The notes under the pieces: generated by a model
Told to the model about the DNA's origin: nothing
Databases searched by the model: none
What the model saw: only the letters and a program-made list of their open reading frames with translations
In this document: positions 25,231 through 37,588 of the stretch, piece by piece
Position numbering within the stretch: the first letter of the stretch is position 1
Layout: the number at the start of each line of letters is the position of its first letter
Position numbers and translations under genes: made by a program
Source: Tetrahymena thermophila SB210
Taxonomy: Eukaryota; Ciliophora; Oligohymenophorea; Hymenostomatida; Tetrahymenidae
Assembly: GCF_000189635.1 (NCBI RefSeq)
Contig: NW_002476157.1
Coordinates: 496,001-560,000 of the forward strand
Length of the DNA stretch: 64,000 nucleotides
Direction of reading: 5' to 3'

Positions 25231-26113
25231 TTTATCGATTTTTTATTTTTTATTTAAATATATTTTATTATAAATTTATAGATTAAAGTTTTTTATTTAT
25301 AAGCAGTAACATTTAACAGATTTTTAATCATACATGGATTGCAATTAATAATTTTAATTATTATTAAAGTTATTTTAAGAAAAAAATAATGTAATTAAAA
25401 TCTCTCCATTAAGTAAGGTTTAGCTATTTCAATAATCAATTATTTAGTTCATGAAGAGTTTTAAGTAACATTTTGTGTTTTTTAAAAACAAAAATTTGCA
25501 AAGCAAAATAATTTATGGAAAATAATGTATTAAATATTGAGAGTCTTTAAGCATAAGTAAAATATTATTCAATTGCAATTTACAAATGTATTTTTCATTT
25601 AAAGTGTTTTTTAAAATTTTCTAAATTAATTATTTTGTAAGGTTAAAAAAAAATAACTATAAACTAATTTTATGATCAGTAAATTCTGAAACTTTTAATT
25701 ATTTTTATTATTTCTAATTTTAGTATTAATTACATTTTGTTAAGTGGTTTTAAAGACTTTAGTGAATAAATAATTAAAATAAATATTATTTTATTAACTA
25801 AAAAATCATTTAAAAGATGGTAAAAAAATGGAAATCAAGTATTCATCAAATACTTATTACTCAGATTATAAATATATTAAATTCTTTTTAAACAAAAACT
25901 AAAATCTATTCATTAATAAATTAAATCTTAAATGTTAAATAAATAAATTAAAATAGCGCTTTTATGATAAATGATTAATTATTAATAGTTCATGACATGT
26001 TTATTTCATTAATTATATCTTAAAAGTGATTCAAAATATGCGCTAAATAAAGTCTTGATTAATAGAAAAATTTTCTAAAATAAAAAATTGATTTTATTGA
26101 GGTTATAATCTCA

Positions 26114-26148
<35 letters not shown>

Positions 26149-26276
26149 ATAGCTAAAATTTTGAAAAAAATATTATTAATGAAAATAATTTTTATTCTGT
26201 TAAAAATTTATAAGAAATGAAATACAATATATAAAAAAAAAATTAAATACATTAAATACATTAAATGATTTATATT
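25231..26276. other. Spacer between apyrase genes with ATAA microsatellite
   Basis: AT-rich spacer of about 1 kb. It contains a microsatellite of about ten ATAA units near 26113-26151. No gene signal. Confidence 0.4.
26113..26151. repeat. (ATAA)n microsatellite
   Basis: About ten uninterrupted copies of the 4-base unit, 125 bases downstream of an apyrase stop codon. Confidence 0.85.
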
Positions 26277-27923
26277 TCAAACAAAGAGATTAGCTATCAC
26301 TAAAATAAATAGTGAGAAGAATGAATTAATAATCAAAGAGCTGCTAAAAGCATTATTATCTTCAATTTCTTTATTGCTAATATCGTTAATTGTAATTCTA
26401 TCAATACATTAATTCATATCTAAATAGTCGCATTGCAAAGTATTGATATCATAAATCAATGATCCTAAAGACCAATCTATATTATATGTGTTATATTTCT
26501 TGATAGCTGTTACTTCATTGTTTAAAAGACCTAAGCCATCGATCAAGAATGTGCTAACCCACATCATTTATAAGCAACTAGTAAATTTTCTATTGTCAGC
26601 TAAAATTTCCTCATTTTTTAAAGGAGTAGAACAGTATTACTTAATTTATTCTCTAAATTCTTTTAATTTAAAGGAATCACCTTATAAATTAAGCATTTGG
26701 TATACGTTTTATTTAGCATAGAAAACAGAACTTGTTGCAATAATTTATTTTTGATTCGTTAGCTTTTTTTAAATGTAAAATTAATATTTTAAAGGAAAAA
26801 TTTTTTTATTTACTTTTTGCATTTTTGAAAATTGACTACAATCGATTACTGAGTTATCATTTTAATATGAACAATTAGTGATTTCCATTATGTTTAACAG
26901 TGCATTTGTGCATTTTACAAAATCATAATTACCAGTTACTTCAACTTTATTTTTTAAATCAATACTTAGAAATAAAATAAAAAATATTAAATAGTTATTT
27001 ACCTTCTACATCATGCTTATTTTTAACTTTTCCAGAAAAACCGTTAGTCGTTTAGAAGCAACTTGCTGAATCAGTACTTTCTAACAAAGACTTTAAAAAA
27101 ATTAATAAACTAAAATGTAAAAAAAAATTACTTCAAGGATTGCATCATTTCCATATCCCAAATCTGTATTTGAGTATATCTAAACTCTAGTTTTTTCAGG
27201 TAAATCAATGAGTTTATTATTTTAAGTACTATGAAAGGCAGTTTAAGCAGAAACACCACCAACATCAATAACTGCAGCAGTTTTCTGAATATCAAATTAC
27301 TAATTATTTTAGTGCTTGATATTTTAGTAGGCATAATTAACAGAAATCCATAAGAATAAACCTTCTTCTTCTCCAGTGATCACTTTAGCCCAAGAGTCAT
27401 CTAAGAAATAGAAGCTATCTTATTTTCTAAAAACTGTTCTTACAAGATTCAAAATTTTTTCTTACTACTGTTATGGGAGTTTTCTAACACCAGCAGTAGC
27501 TCTCAAAAATAAGAAAGGCTTGATATCGAATTTATAAAATTGCTTCATGTTTTTGATGATTTCAAAAGCTACATTAAAGTAATTAGTGAAGGCAGTTTCA
27601 TTTAATTCGACTTTAGTAAGGGCATTCTTTTTATTATCGCCCACTTATATTATATCAGGGTATAGATCCTTTCCTTTATTATTTTTTGGGGTAAGAGCCT
27701 CAAGTTAGGGAATTTAAGAAGATCTTCTACATACAGACTTATAGAGTCTAATTTTAGTACTCGATGATCCAGCATCTAGCAAGACATATAAGCAAGTGTC
27801 TTGGGTTTCAGCAAGTTCTCTTAGAATTCTTTAATTTCTATCAAAAGTTTCATTTTTGCAAACAAACATTTGAATACTTAGGCAGAGTAAGATAAGTATA
27901 GTTGAACTTTTCATTTTCATCAT
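26277..27923 (-). CDS. Ecto-apyrase (GDA1/CD39 nucleoside phosphatase), array copy 3
   Basis: Same four-exon plan as its neighbours. Three in-frame ATGs lie at the start (27923, 27920, 27914); alignment with copies 4 and 5 favours 27914, giving MKSSTILILLCLSIQMFVC as signal peptide. ACR1 LLDAGSSSTKIRLY, ACR2 FLRATAGVRKL, ACR3 AKVITGEEEGLFLWISVNY and ACR4 VIDVGGVSAQTAF are present; ACR4 has a Val where the others have Ala, a mild change. The fifth-region sequence is LGYGNDAI. The C-terminus NNAFSSSLIINSFF then a hydrophobic run ending VIANLFV is a convincing GPI-attachment signal (small-residue site, spacer, hydrophobic end). Likely active at the cell surface. Confidence 0.85.
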
Positions 27924-30900
27924 ATGAGTTTTTTATATTTTTTTATGAATTAATTAAATTATACATTTTATTGGTAATCTCTGCTTCACACTTAAGCTAC
28001 ATAATAGATCTTTAATTCTACAGTAATTAAATAATTAATAACTCAACAGTTTAAAAAAGATATTTTTTTTAAAATTAGATAAATTTAATTAAAGTTCGTA
28101 TTAAATTTGTAATATTTGTCTATTTTAAAATAAATTAGATAACCAAAATAAATATTTTTTATCATAAATGTTAAAATAAATAAGAATTGTTGAATATAAT
28201 CTGTAAGAAAAAAAAATAAACATCTCGATGCAGCCAAAGTCATATTAAATATTCTTAAAATAAAGAAAATTGCATAAGATAGGTTTAATATATTTACCTT
28301 ACTAAAAACAGGATGCATAAAAAAATTTCAAATAAATTGGTAATACTAAATTTAATTTAAGGAATAAATGTAAAATCGTTCTATTTTTATTAACAATCTT
28401 CGAACGGCAAATACGTTTGTATTAAATTCAATTGATTACTTTATTTATTACCTTACGTATAGCTTGCTGATTAGGTTTTTCTTGATTGAAATCAATAGAT
28501 TTATAATTTGAAAACTTTTAATTTTTTGTGAATCTACTAAATTTTTAATGCGATTAATTATTAAAAAGAAATGAAATAATATATTTTAACTTATTTGATA
28601 TTTAATTTTTTAAATTTAAGTAATATTTTATGAGTTTTAAATTTTTGAATAATGAATAGTTAGATTTGATATCTATTAAAAATAGCAGAATAAAAATCTT
28701 TTTTAATTAATAGTTTTTAAAATACATAACTGATAAATATATCATGGTTATATAACAAATATTACTATTTTGAATTCATAAATTAAATAAAGAAATTTCA
28801 TAAATTAATTACATTCAAACTCTTTAATTTCAATCTTAAATATAAAATAACTTTATGTTTAGCTTTAAAGATAGCAAGGTCATTTAAAGTAAAATTGATT
28901 TTAAAAATATAGACAAAGAATAGTTTTTTAAAGATACAAATAATATTATGTAACTTTACAAATATAATTAATTATTTTAAAGTTAACAAAAAATAATTAT
29001 ACCTTTAAATATCTTTTAGTTAACTTAACTAAAAAGCAAATAATTTATCTATTCTTTAATCATCCTGTATTAATTAAATCTGACGTTGAACAATTTAAAA
29101 AAATAAATACTATAAATAATCATAATAGCATTGGCACTTTGATTTTAAAAATTATTTGAAAATAGAAGTTTCAAGATTTTTTTAAATAAAAGTTAAAGTA
29201 GGTCAATCATTTAAAAAATTTATGCTTGGTACTGTATTCTCTGTAAGCTTTAGATTTTCAACTAATGATTTTGTTTCATTGAAAATTACTAAAACTAAGC
29301 TTTGTGATTAAAATTAGATTTAAAGAAAAATATTTACTCATCAAGTAAAAGTGTGATGATGAAAATAATTTAAGTTAAAAATTAAGCAATTTAATATTGA
29401 TATAAATTAAATTACTATAATCAAATAAAAATAAAATGTCTATTTTTAAAGAAGGTACTATATATATTAATAATACATTTGTTATAGTGTCTTTGTATTA
29501 TTTTATTTAAATTTTACTCACTAAAGTAAAAATTTAAATAAAAACATAAAATATTTTCATTTATTTCATATATTTTATTTATATAACATTAAATTATATT
29601 TAATATTAAAATAATTTAAGACTACAGGAATAAACAATCTATAAAGATAATTGAAATTAATTTACTTCTCAATTTTATAGTAAAAACAAACTAGACTAAA
29701 CAAATTAATTTTATGTAAAATTTTACTAGTAAAAATTTATAATTCACCTATCTAACTAATTTTTATATTTAGCTTAAATTTTTAAATTCAAAAGGGCTAA
29801 ATGGCTAAGACTATTAGACTAAATACAGCCTTTTTATTACTTTTTTAGAATCTTAAAGTGTCTTATTTGAAAAAAAATTCTAATTTAATAAAAGCTATTA
29901 GTAATTAGAATAATTTAAGACAGGTAAATTGAAGTATTTTTAATGATATTTTTATTTTTTCTTTTATTGTTTAGTTAAAAATTATTTTCTTTAATTGCTT
30001 ATTTTTAATCATTTATTTACTTTTATTTTTAAACTATAATTATTTTGAGAGTCGTATGTAATAAAAAAATCTAACCTTAATAAATAATTATTTTATTTAC
30101 ATCAAAAGTTTAAGTCAGTTTTAAAAAATAAAAACTCAATTAAATAAATCTATTATATTTAAACTAATTCAACTTTTTTAAAAGAAATATTAAAGATTAA
30201 TCTACATTTTTAATTGCTTTAATTTATTATCAAATAAGCTTAGATAAAAAAAAGTTCAATAAATATTATTTATTTATCTAATTTTATTTTTAATTTTCCT
30301 TAAAATGTTTATTTTTCTTATTTTGAAAAAGCAAATATGAAAAGAATTTATAAAATAAAAATAATTCTATTTTCAGTATTACTTCTAAACTTCTTTATAT
30401 AATAATATTTTAATTAATAAAATAAGTTGTTTTTAATTTTAGTGTTTTGATTTAACAGGATGTTCATATTGTTAGATGTGGAAATCGTATTGTTGATGTC
30501 TATAAAAATAATAAAATTTAAACTTTATCTATCTACTCAAAAAGTTTTGTTAATTATATTTATAAATGAATTTCTCTATTTAATGAATATATAGTAAAAT
30601 AAGTTTAAGTAAATATATAAATTAATTAGATGTACTACAAATTAATAGAAGCAAAAGCTCCATATCAAAGTTTCATTGAGAAAAAACTAGAAATTAAAAA
30701 TTAAAAATTAAATTTCAGATTATTTTATATATATAGATAATTTTAAATAATACAAATATAAAAGTATCAGTAAAAGTTTAATGTAGTTTTCATTATTTTT
30801 AAAAAATAGTTTGTATGCTAATAAGATAATGATTAATTAGTGTTTTAATTGAAATATTCTATCTAGTGTGAGTAACCCCAATAAATTATAAAAACTAATC

Positions 30901-31116
30901 AGTTTCCTAACTAAAAATCTTAAAAAAGCTAACACAAAATTTTAAAACTAGTTATTATAATTTAATTTAAAAAAAAAATATATATATATATATAATTTCA
31001 AACTGTTAATTTTAATAATTAAAAATATTATGAAAATAATGTTTATTATATTAAAAAGATATTAGAGTTGAATTACTATAAAAAAAAATATTTAAATACA
31101 TTAAATAATAGATATT
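27924..31116. repeat. 3.2-kb spacer, homologous to the next spacer (32756..35940)
   Basis: No coding frame is conserved here, but many blocks match the next spacer in the same order: near 27970 and 32810 (TTATTGGTAATCT...GCTTCACACTTAAGCT), near 28215 and 33205 (AAACATCT...CAGCCAAAGT), near 28870 and 33752 (AGATAGCAAGGTCAT against AGATAGCTAGGCCAT), near 29850 and 34880 (TTAGAATCTTAAAGTGTCTT against TTAGAATCTTAATGTGTCTT), and near 30835 and 35790 (TTAATTAGTGTTTTAATTGA). The apyrase genes were therefore duplicated together with their upstream spacers. The sequence has diverged by many substitutions and small indels. Confidence 0.7.
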
Positions 31117-32755
31117 TCAAATCAAGAGATTAGCTATCACTAAAATTAATAGTGAGAAATTAATAATCAATGAGTTATTAAAAACATTATTTGTTTGTCC
31201 ATCTTTGTTAATATTACTAGCATCAGTTATTGTAATTTGATCAATACATTAATTCATATCAAGATAGTCACATTGCAAAGTATTGATATCATAAATCAAA
31301 GATCCAAGAGACCAATCTATATTATAGTTGTTATATTTTGAGATAGCTGTCACTTCATCGTTTAAAAGACCTAATCCATCAATTAAGAATGTGCTAACCC
31401 ACATCATTTATAAGCAAGTAGTAAATTATTTCTTTTAATATGACTGCTAAGTTAGACCTTCAGAACAGAAATCTTTAACTTATTCTCTAAATTCTTTTAA
31501 TTTGAAGGTATCACCTTACTTACCAAGTTTTTTGAATAAATCACTTTTGGCGTAAAAAATAGAACTTGCTCCAATAATTTATTTTTGGCCAGTTAGCTTT
31601 TTAATAACATAAAATTAATATTTAAAAGGAAAAAATATTTTAATTTACTTTTTGTTATATTGAAGATTTGCTACAGTTAAATTCTGAGTTAAATTCTGTG
31701 TATGAGCAGTCAGTAATTTTCATTATGCTCAACAAAGCATTTGTGCATTTTACAAAATCATAATTACCAGTTACATCAACTTTATTTTTTGAAATAAAAA
31801 CTTAGAAATATAAAAAATATAAAACAATTATTTACCTTCTAATTTTGTATTCTTGTTAAAAACTTTTCCAATGAAACCATCAGTCTTTTAGAAGCAACTT
31901 GCGGTTTAAGTACTTTCTAATATAGACTTTAAAAAAAATTAATAAACAAAAATGTAAAATAAAAAAAATTACTGCTATGATTCTATCATTTCCATATCCT
32001 AAAGTTGTGTTAGAATAAATCTAAATTCTAGTTTTTTCAGGTAAATCAATGAGTTTATTGTTTAAAGTATTATAAAAGGCAGTTTAAGCAGAAGCACCAC
32101 CAATATCAATAACTGCGACAGTTTTCTGAATATCAAATTACTAATTATTTGAGTGCTTAATATGTTAGTAGGCATAGTTAACAGAAAGCCATAAGAATAA
32201 ACCCTCTTCTTCTCCAGTGATAACTTTGACCCAAGAATCATCTAAGAAATAGAAGCTATCTTATTTTCTAAAAACTGTTCTTACGAGATTCAAAATTTGT
32301 TCTTACTATTGTTATGGGACTTGTCTAAGACCTGCAGTGGCTCTCAAAAATAAGAAAGGCTTGACATCGAATTTATAGAATTATTTCATGTCGCTGATGA
32401 TTTTAAAAGCTATATTGAAATGATCAGTGAAGGCAGTTTCATTTAAATCAACTTCAGTGAGTGCTACAGCATCTTTATTGACAATTATTTTATCAGGGAA
32501 TACATCTTTGTTATCTTTGTCCTTGGGGATAGGAAGAGCTTCAAGTTAGGGAATTTAAGAAGATCTTCTGCATACAGATTTATAGAGTCTAATTTTAGTA
32601 CTTGATGATCCAGCATCTAATAACACATATAAGCAAGTTTCTTAAGTTTCAGCGAGTTCTCTAAGAATTCTTTAATTTCTATCAAATGTTTCGTTTTTGC
32701 AAACAAACATCTAAATACTTAGGCAGAGTAAGATAAGTATAGCTAAACTTTTCAT
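31117..32755 (-). CDS. Ecto-apyrase (GDA1/CD39 nucleoside phosphatase), array copy 4
   Basis: ATG 32755 starts MKSLAILILLCLSIQMFVC, a clear signal peptide. Conserved regions: LLDAGSSSTKIRLY, FLRATAGLRQV, VKVITGEEEGLFLWLSVNY, VIDIGGASAQTAF, then LGYGNDRIIA. The C-terminal exon carries MMWVSTFLIDGLGLLN and DYLDMNQC, shared by all copies, and ends with NNSLIINFSLL then a hydrophobic tail, again GPI-signal-like. Four exons with AT-rich introns at conserved positions. Very similar to copies 3 and 5, so these three are the youngest duplicates. All key residues are present, so it should be active. Confidence 0.86.
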
Positions 32756-35700
32756 TTTTATAATCTGAGTTTTTTTTTATTTTATGAATTTATTAAATTA
32801 TAAACTTTATTGGTAATCTGCTTCACACTTAAGCTGCTTTAATAGTACTATATATAGCTTTATATTAATTATTTACTAACTCAATAGTTAGAAAAAGATA
32901 TTTTTTTAAAAATAAGATGAATCTAATTAAAGTCGATATTAATTTTTGTAATACCTATCAATGTCTATCTTAAATAAATTAGAAAACTAATATTTTATTA
33001 ACTACAAAGATATAGTGGTCTCAGTTGATCCTGCTACAACCAGCTAATCATTTTATTCAAGCCTATTTTCCCTATTAGATTTTGATTTATCTCTTAATTT
33101 TTAATATTTAATCATCTTGTAACAGAATCAACCATTACCCCTATATAAATAAATATTATTTTATAAATAAACTCTGAAAGAAAAAAAACAATAAACATCT
33201 TTATTCAGCCAAAGTTTTATTAAATGCTCTGAAGATAAAGAAAATGCATCAAGAATCATTATTTTGTTACATAATTAATACAAGAAAGAAATCATAAAAA
33301 TTTATATTACTAAATTTAATCATTCATGGCTAATTAAGGAATAAATCTAAATCGTTCTATAATATTTAAAATTTTGGTACAGTAAATAAGATTTGTAATA
33401 AATTTAATTAATTACTCTTATTTACAATCAGAGGTATAGTTTTCTGATTAGTTTCTTCCTAATTTAATTTTTTATGATTTGATGCCTATTCTAGGTAAAA
33501 AGAAATAGTATCATATGATTTTATTATTTAAATTTGAGTTAGATTTTATCAGTTTTAATTTTATTAATAGTAAGTAAATAGTTATATTTGATATCTATTA
33601 ATAGTAGTATACTTTTTTAATTAGTAGTTTATAAAGTACGTAGCTAATAAAATATATCTTAATTACATTTCAAATGTTTCTATATTTATTTCTATATCAA
33701 TTTCAAAAATACAACTAGAAATCTCATAAAATAAGTTTAAACTCTTTAAGATAGCTAGGCCATCTAAAGTAAAATTTATTCTACTAAAATTGGCCAATAA
33801 ATATGTTTATATGTATACAAATAAAATAGAGTAATTTTCATATTTAGATATTTTAAAGTTAAGAAAAAAAAAATAACTTTAAACATTTTTTAATTATCTT
33901 ATTTTATTTGCTTTTTAGTTAAGCAAATAATTTTAGTGTTCTTTATTTTATAGAGAAAATTAAAAGAAATAAACACTGTAAATATTCAAAAAACATTTTC
34001 TCCTTGATTTAAAATTATTTTAAAATAGAATATTAAAAAAAATTTTCACTTTAGAAAAGTCATTTTTCAATGATTGTTATTATACTAGAAGCTATAAGGT
34101 ATTTTTTTAAAATATGAATAAATGAAACTATCTATTTCATAGTTACTGACTCTTACAGGTTATACTAATTAATTAAATATTTATTAAATTTATTTAAAAA
34201 CAGAGATACTAACAAAATTTAATTTAAATAAAATATTGCATATCTTATAGTTTTATTAACTACAAAGATATGAAGAAATATATGTTCACTTTAAGCTTTA
34301 GAATATTTTTATCATAAAATATTTTAAAAACCTAAATTTATGATTAAAGTTAAATTTAAGTAAAATTTGTTGCTAATCAAATAAGTGGGTGATGAGCATA
34401 TTGTATATTAAAATTAAGCAATTTAATCATGATATACTATTTATAAATTAAAATTCAAATGTCTATTTTTCAAATAGGTACTATATTTAGTCTTAATCTA
34501 TTTGTTAGTCCTTTTTTCTGATTAGACTTATTTAAATTATAAGTAATATAGTAAAAAAATGTAAAAATAAAAAGAAATAAATTTATTTCTAAATTTAAAT
34601 TTAGTTTTATTACAATAATATTAAGTTAAATTTAGTATTAAAATAATTATAAGATTATATCAAAGAATAACAATTGATATGAATAATAGAAATTAATTTA
34701 CTTCTCAATTTTATTGTAAAACAAATACACTAAGTATATTAATATTAATAATAAATATAAAATTTTATTAGATAGAAATTTAAAATTCAACTATCTAGCT
34801 TTTATCAGATATAGTTTTTCAAAATACAAAAGGGTTAATTTATTGAGTCTACTAGACTCAATTCATTTTTTATATTACTATCTTAGAATCTTAATGTGTC
34901 TTATTTAAAAATACTAAATATAAAGAGATTATCTCAACATAAAGCAAATTAAAAGACAAAAAAATAATTATTTTTTTTTTCCTTTATTGTTTAGTTAAAA
35001 GCTATTTTATACATAGTAATCTATAAATACATATTTTTTATATCATTTACTTTTTTTTTATTAACTTGAAAATTATTTTTGAGATTCATAATCAATTAAA
35101 AATCGTATCTTGATAAATTACTATTTTATTTTTTTCAAAGATTTTAGTAAATATTTAAAAATAAAAAGCTAAATTAAATCTTTATATTTAAACGAATTCA
35201 TCTTTATTATAAGAAATAAAGATTTACCTGTTTTTTAATTTCTTAAATTTATTATTAAATAAACTGAGTTTGAACAAAAAATTCTAATTCTTAAATTAAA
35301 TTTTCCTTGAAATATTTTTTTTAATTGAAAATAAATATGAAAATAAAATTATTAAATAAAATTTTTTCTATTTACTGTTAAAATATTTTTCTTTATTTTT
35401 AATTAAGGGGAGATGATTCACACCCAAAAGTAAAAATACGTCTAAATGAACTCAGTTTTACTTTAATTCCTTTTATTTGATATATATATAAATTTTTAAA
35501 TGCCCTCTAAAAATAAAATAAATTGATTTATGTTAGAAGTAAAAATTAAATATTTAAAATTGATTAGATCTACTTATTAATTGAAGACCAAAGTTAGTAT
35601 TAAAAACTAAATTAGAGAAACAATTCAAAATAAAAAATCTCTAAATAAAATTCAGCTTTTTTTATAAATTTAAATATGAATTTATGCAACAGAATATAAA

Positions 35701-35940
35701 AGAGTCACTTTTATGATTTAGAATTATAATTTTCATAATCATCTTCATCTTCTTTTTAAAATTTACACTCTAATAAAATATAATAATTAATTAGTGTTTT
35801 AATTGATATTATTATTATTATTTTTTCAAAATTGCAAAGATTAAACATTATAAAAAGGTATTAAAAGATATTTTTTTAACGGAAATTAAAAATATTTGCA
35901 TTACAAAAACAAGAATTTATTCTGATACATATTAGTTAAT
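32756..35940. repeat. 3.2-kb spacer, homologous to 27924..31116
   Basis: Second copy of the duplicated upstream spacer. It differs by a GC-richer insert near 33004-33160 (TAGTGGTCTCAGTTGATCCT through AACCATTACCCC) that has no counterpart in the other spacer. A 19-base string (TTATTAACTACAAAGATAT) at the left edge of this insert recurs near 34255. No gene found. Confidence 0.65.
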
Positions 35941-37588
35941 TCAAATAAATAATTTAATAATTAATAGAGCAATTATTGAGAAATATGAATTAATTATTAA
36001 AGAACTACTAAAAGTGTTATTTTATTAATCCTTATTGACATCAGTTATTTCTATTTTATTACTGCATTAATTCATATCAAGGTAATCACATTACAATGCA
36101 TTAATGTCATAAATCAAAGACCCGATAGACCAATCTATATTATAGGAATTATATTACTAAAGTGTAGTCACTTAGTCATTTAAAAGTCCTAAACCATCTA
36201 TCAAAAATGTACTAACCCACATCATTTATATACAACTAGTAAATGTCCTATCGTTAGCCTTAAATTAATCCTATGTTAGAGTTAATTAACAATACTATTT
36301 AGCTAATTCTCTAAAGTCTTTTAATATGAAAGTATCACCTTCTTTGTTAAGCTTTTTATACAATTCTTATTTAGCATAAAAAACAGAGCTAGCTCCAATT
36401 ATTTATTTTTGACCAGTAAGCTTTATTTTTTAATGAAAACATTAAATTTTTTTAACATAAAAATTGTAAATTTACTTTTTTTAATTAAGAAGAAGCACTG
36501 CAATCTACTACTGAGTCATCATTTTTGTATTGACAGTCAGTAATTTTCAATAAAGTTAACATAGCATTTGTGCATTTTACAAAATCATAGTCACCACTTA
36601 CTACGACTTTATTTTAATAAATTAATTATTATAAATATGAAAAAATATTAATTAGTTATTTATTTACCATCATTTTTATTCTAATCTTTGAGTGTATGAG
36701 TAAATCCATCAGTTTTTTAGAAGCAGCTTGCGAAATCTGGGGTTCCTAATACAGACTTTTTAAAAAATTAGTAATCAATATTAAAATTTTAAATAAAATT
36801 ACTGCAATTATTTGATCGTTTCCATATCCCAAAATTGTGTTAGAATAAATTTAAACTCTAGTTTTTTCAGGTAAATCAATGAGTTTATTGTTAGAATTGC
36901 TGTAAAATGCAGTTTAAGCAGAAGCACCGCCAATATCAATAACAGCAATAGTTTTAGATACATCAAATTACTAAATATTTTGGTGTTTAATTTTCTAGTA
37001 GGCATAGTTAACTGAAAGCCATAAGAATAAACCTTCTTCTTCTCCAGTGATAATTTTGACCCAAGAATCGTCTAAGAAATAGAAACTATCTTATTTTCTA
37101 AAAACTGTTCTTACAAGATTCAAAATTTGTTCTTATTATTGTTATGGGAGTAACCTAAGGCCAGCAGTAGCTCTCAAGAACAAGAAAGGCTTAATATCGA
37201 ATTTATAGTATTATTTCATGTCACTAATTATTTTAAAAGCTACATCGAAATAGTTAGTGAAGTCTGTTTCAGTTAATACCACATCAGTAAGGGCATTCTT
37301 TTTATTATCACCTACTTTTATTTTATCAGCAAATAGATCCTTTCCATCCTTATCTTTGGGGATAGTAAGAGCTTCAAGTTAGGGAATTTAAGAAGATCTT
37401 CTGCATACTGATTTATAGAGTCTAATTTTGGTGCTCGATGAACCGGCATCTAGCAAGACATATAAGCAAGTGTCTTGGGTTTCAGCAAGTTCCCTAAGAA
37501 TTCTTTAATTTCTATCAAATGCTTCGTTTTTACAAACAAACATCTAAATGCTTAGACAGAGTAAGATAAATATTGTTAAATTTTTCAT
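35941..37588 (-). CDS. Ecto-apyrase (GDA1/CD39 nucleoside phosphatase), array copy 5
   Basis: ATG 37588 starts MKNLTIFILLCLSIQMFVC (signal peptide about 18 residues). ACR1 LLDAGSSSTKIRLY at 45-58, ACR2 FLRATAGLRLL at 137-147, ACR3 IITGEEEGLFLW at 179-190, ACR4 VIDIGGASAQTAF at 216-228, then LGYGNDQIIA at about 253-262 where exon 1 ends. Exons 2 and 3 are short and Cys-containing (SCFQKTDGF; FVKCTNAML); exon 4 (about 160 residues) begins LTGQKQIIGASSVFYA. The protein ends with a hydrophobic stretch (SYFSIIALLIIKLFI) without a basic tail. About 495 residues in total. It is the first gene of the array in the direction of transcription and looks fully functional. Confidence 0.87.

Noticed and set aside
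30978-30995. TA dinucleotide run
   Set aside because: Short simple repeat in an AT-rich spacer; no further structure.
20854-37588. First impression of pepsin-like aspartyl proteases
   Set aside because: The DAGSSSTK, RATAGLR, ITGEEEG and DIGGASAQ motifs are the apyrase conserved regions of the GDA1/CD39 family, not DTG/DSG protease motifs.
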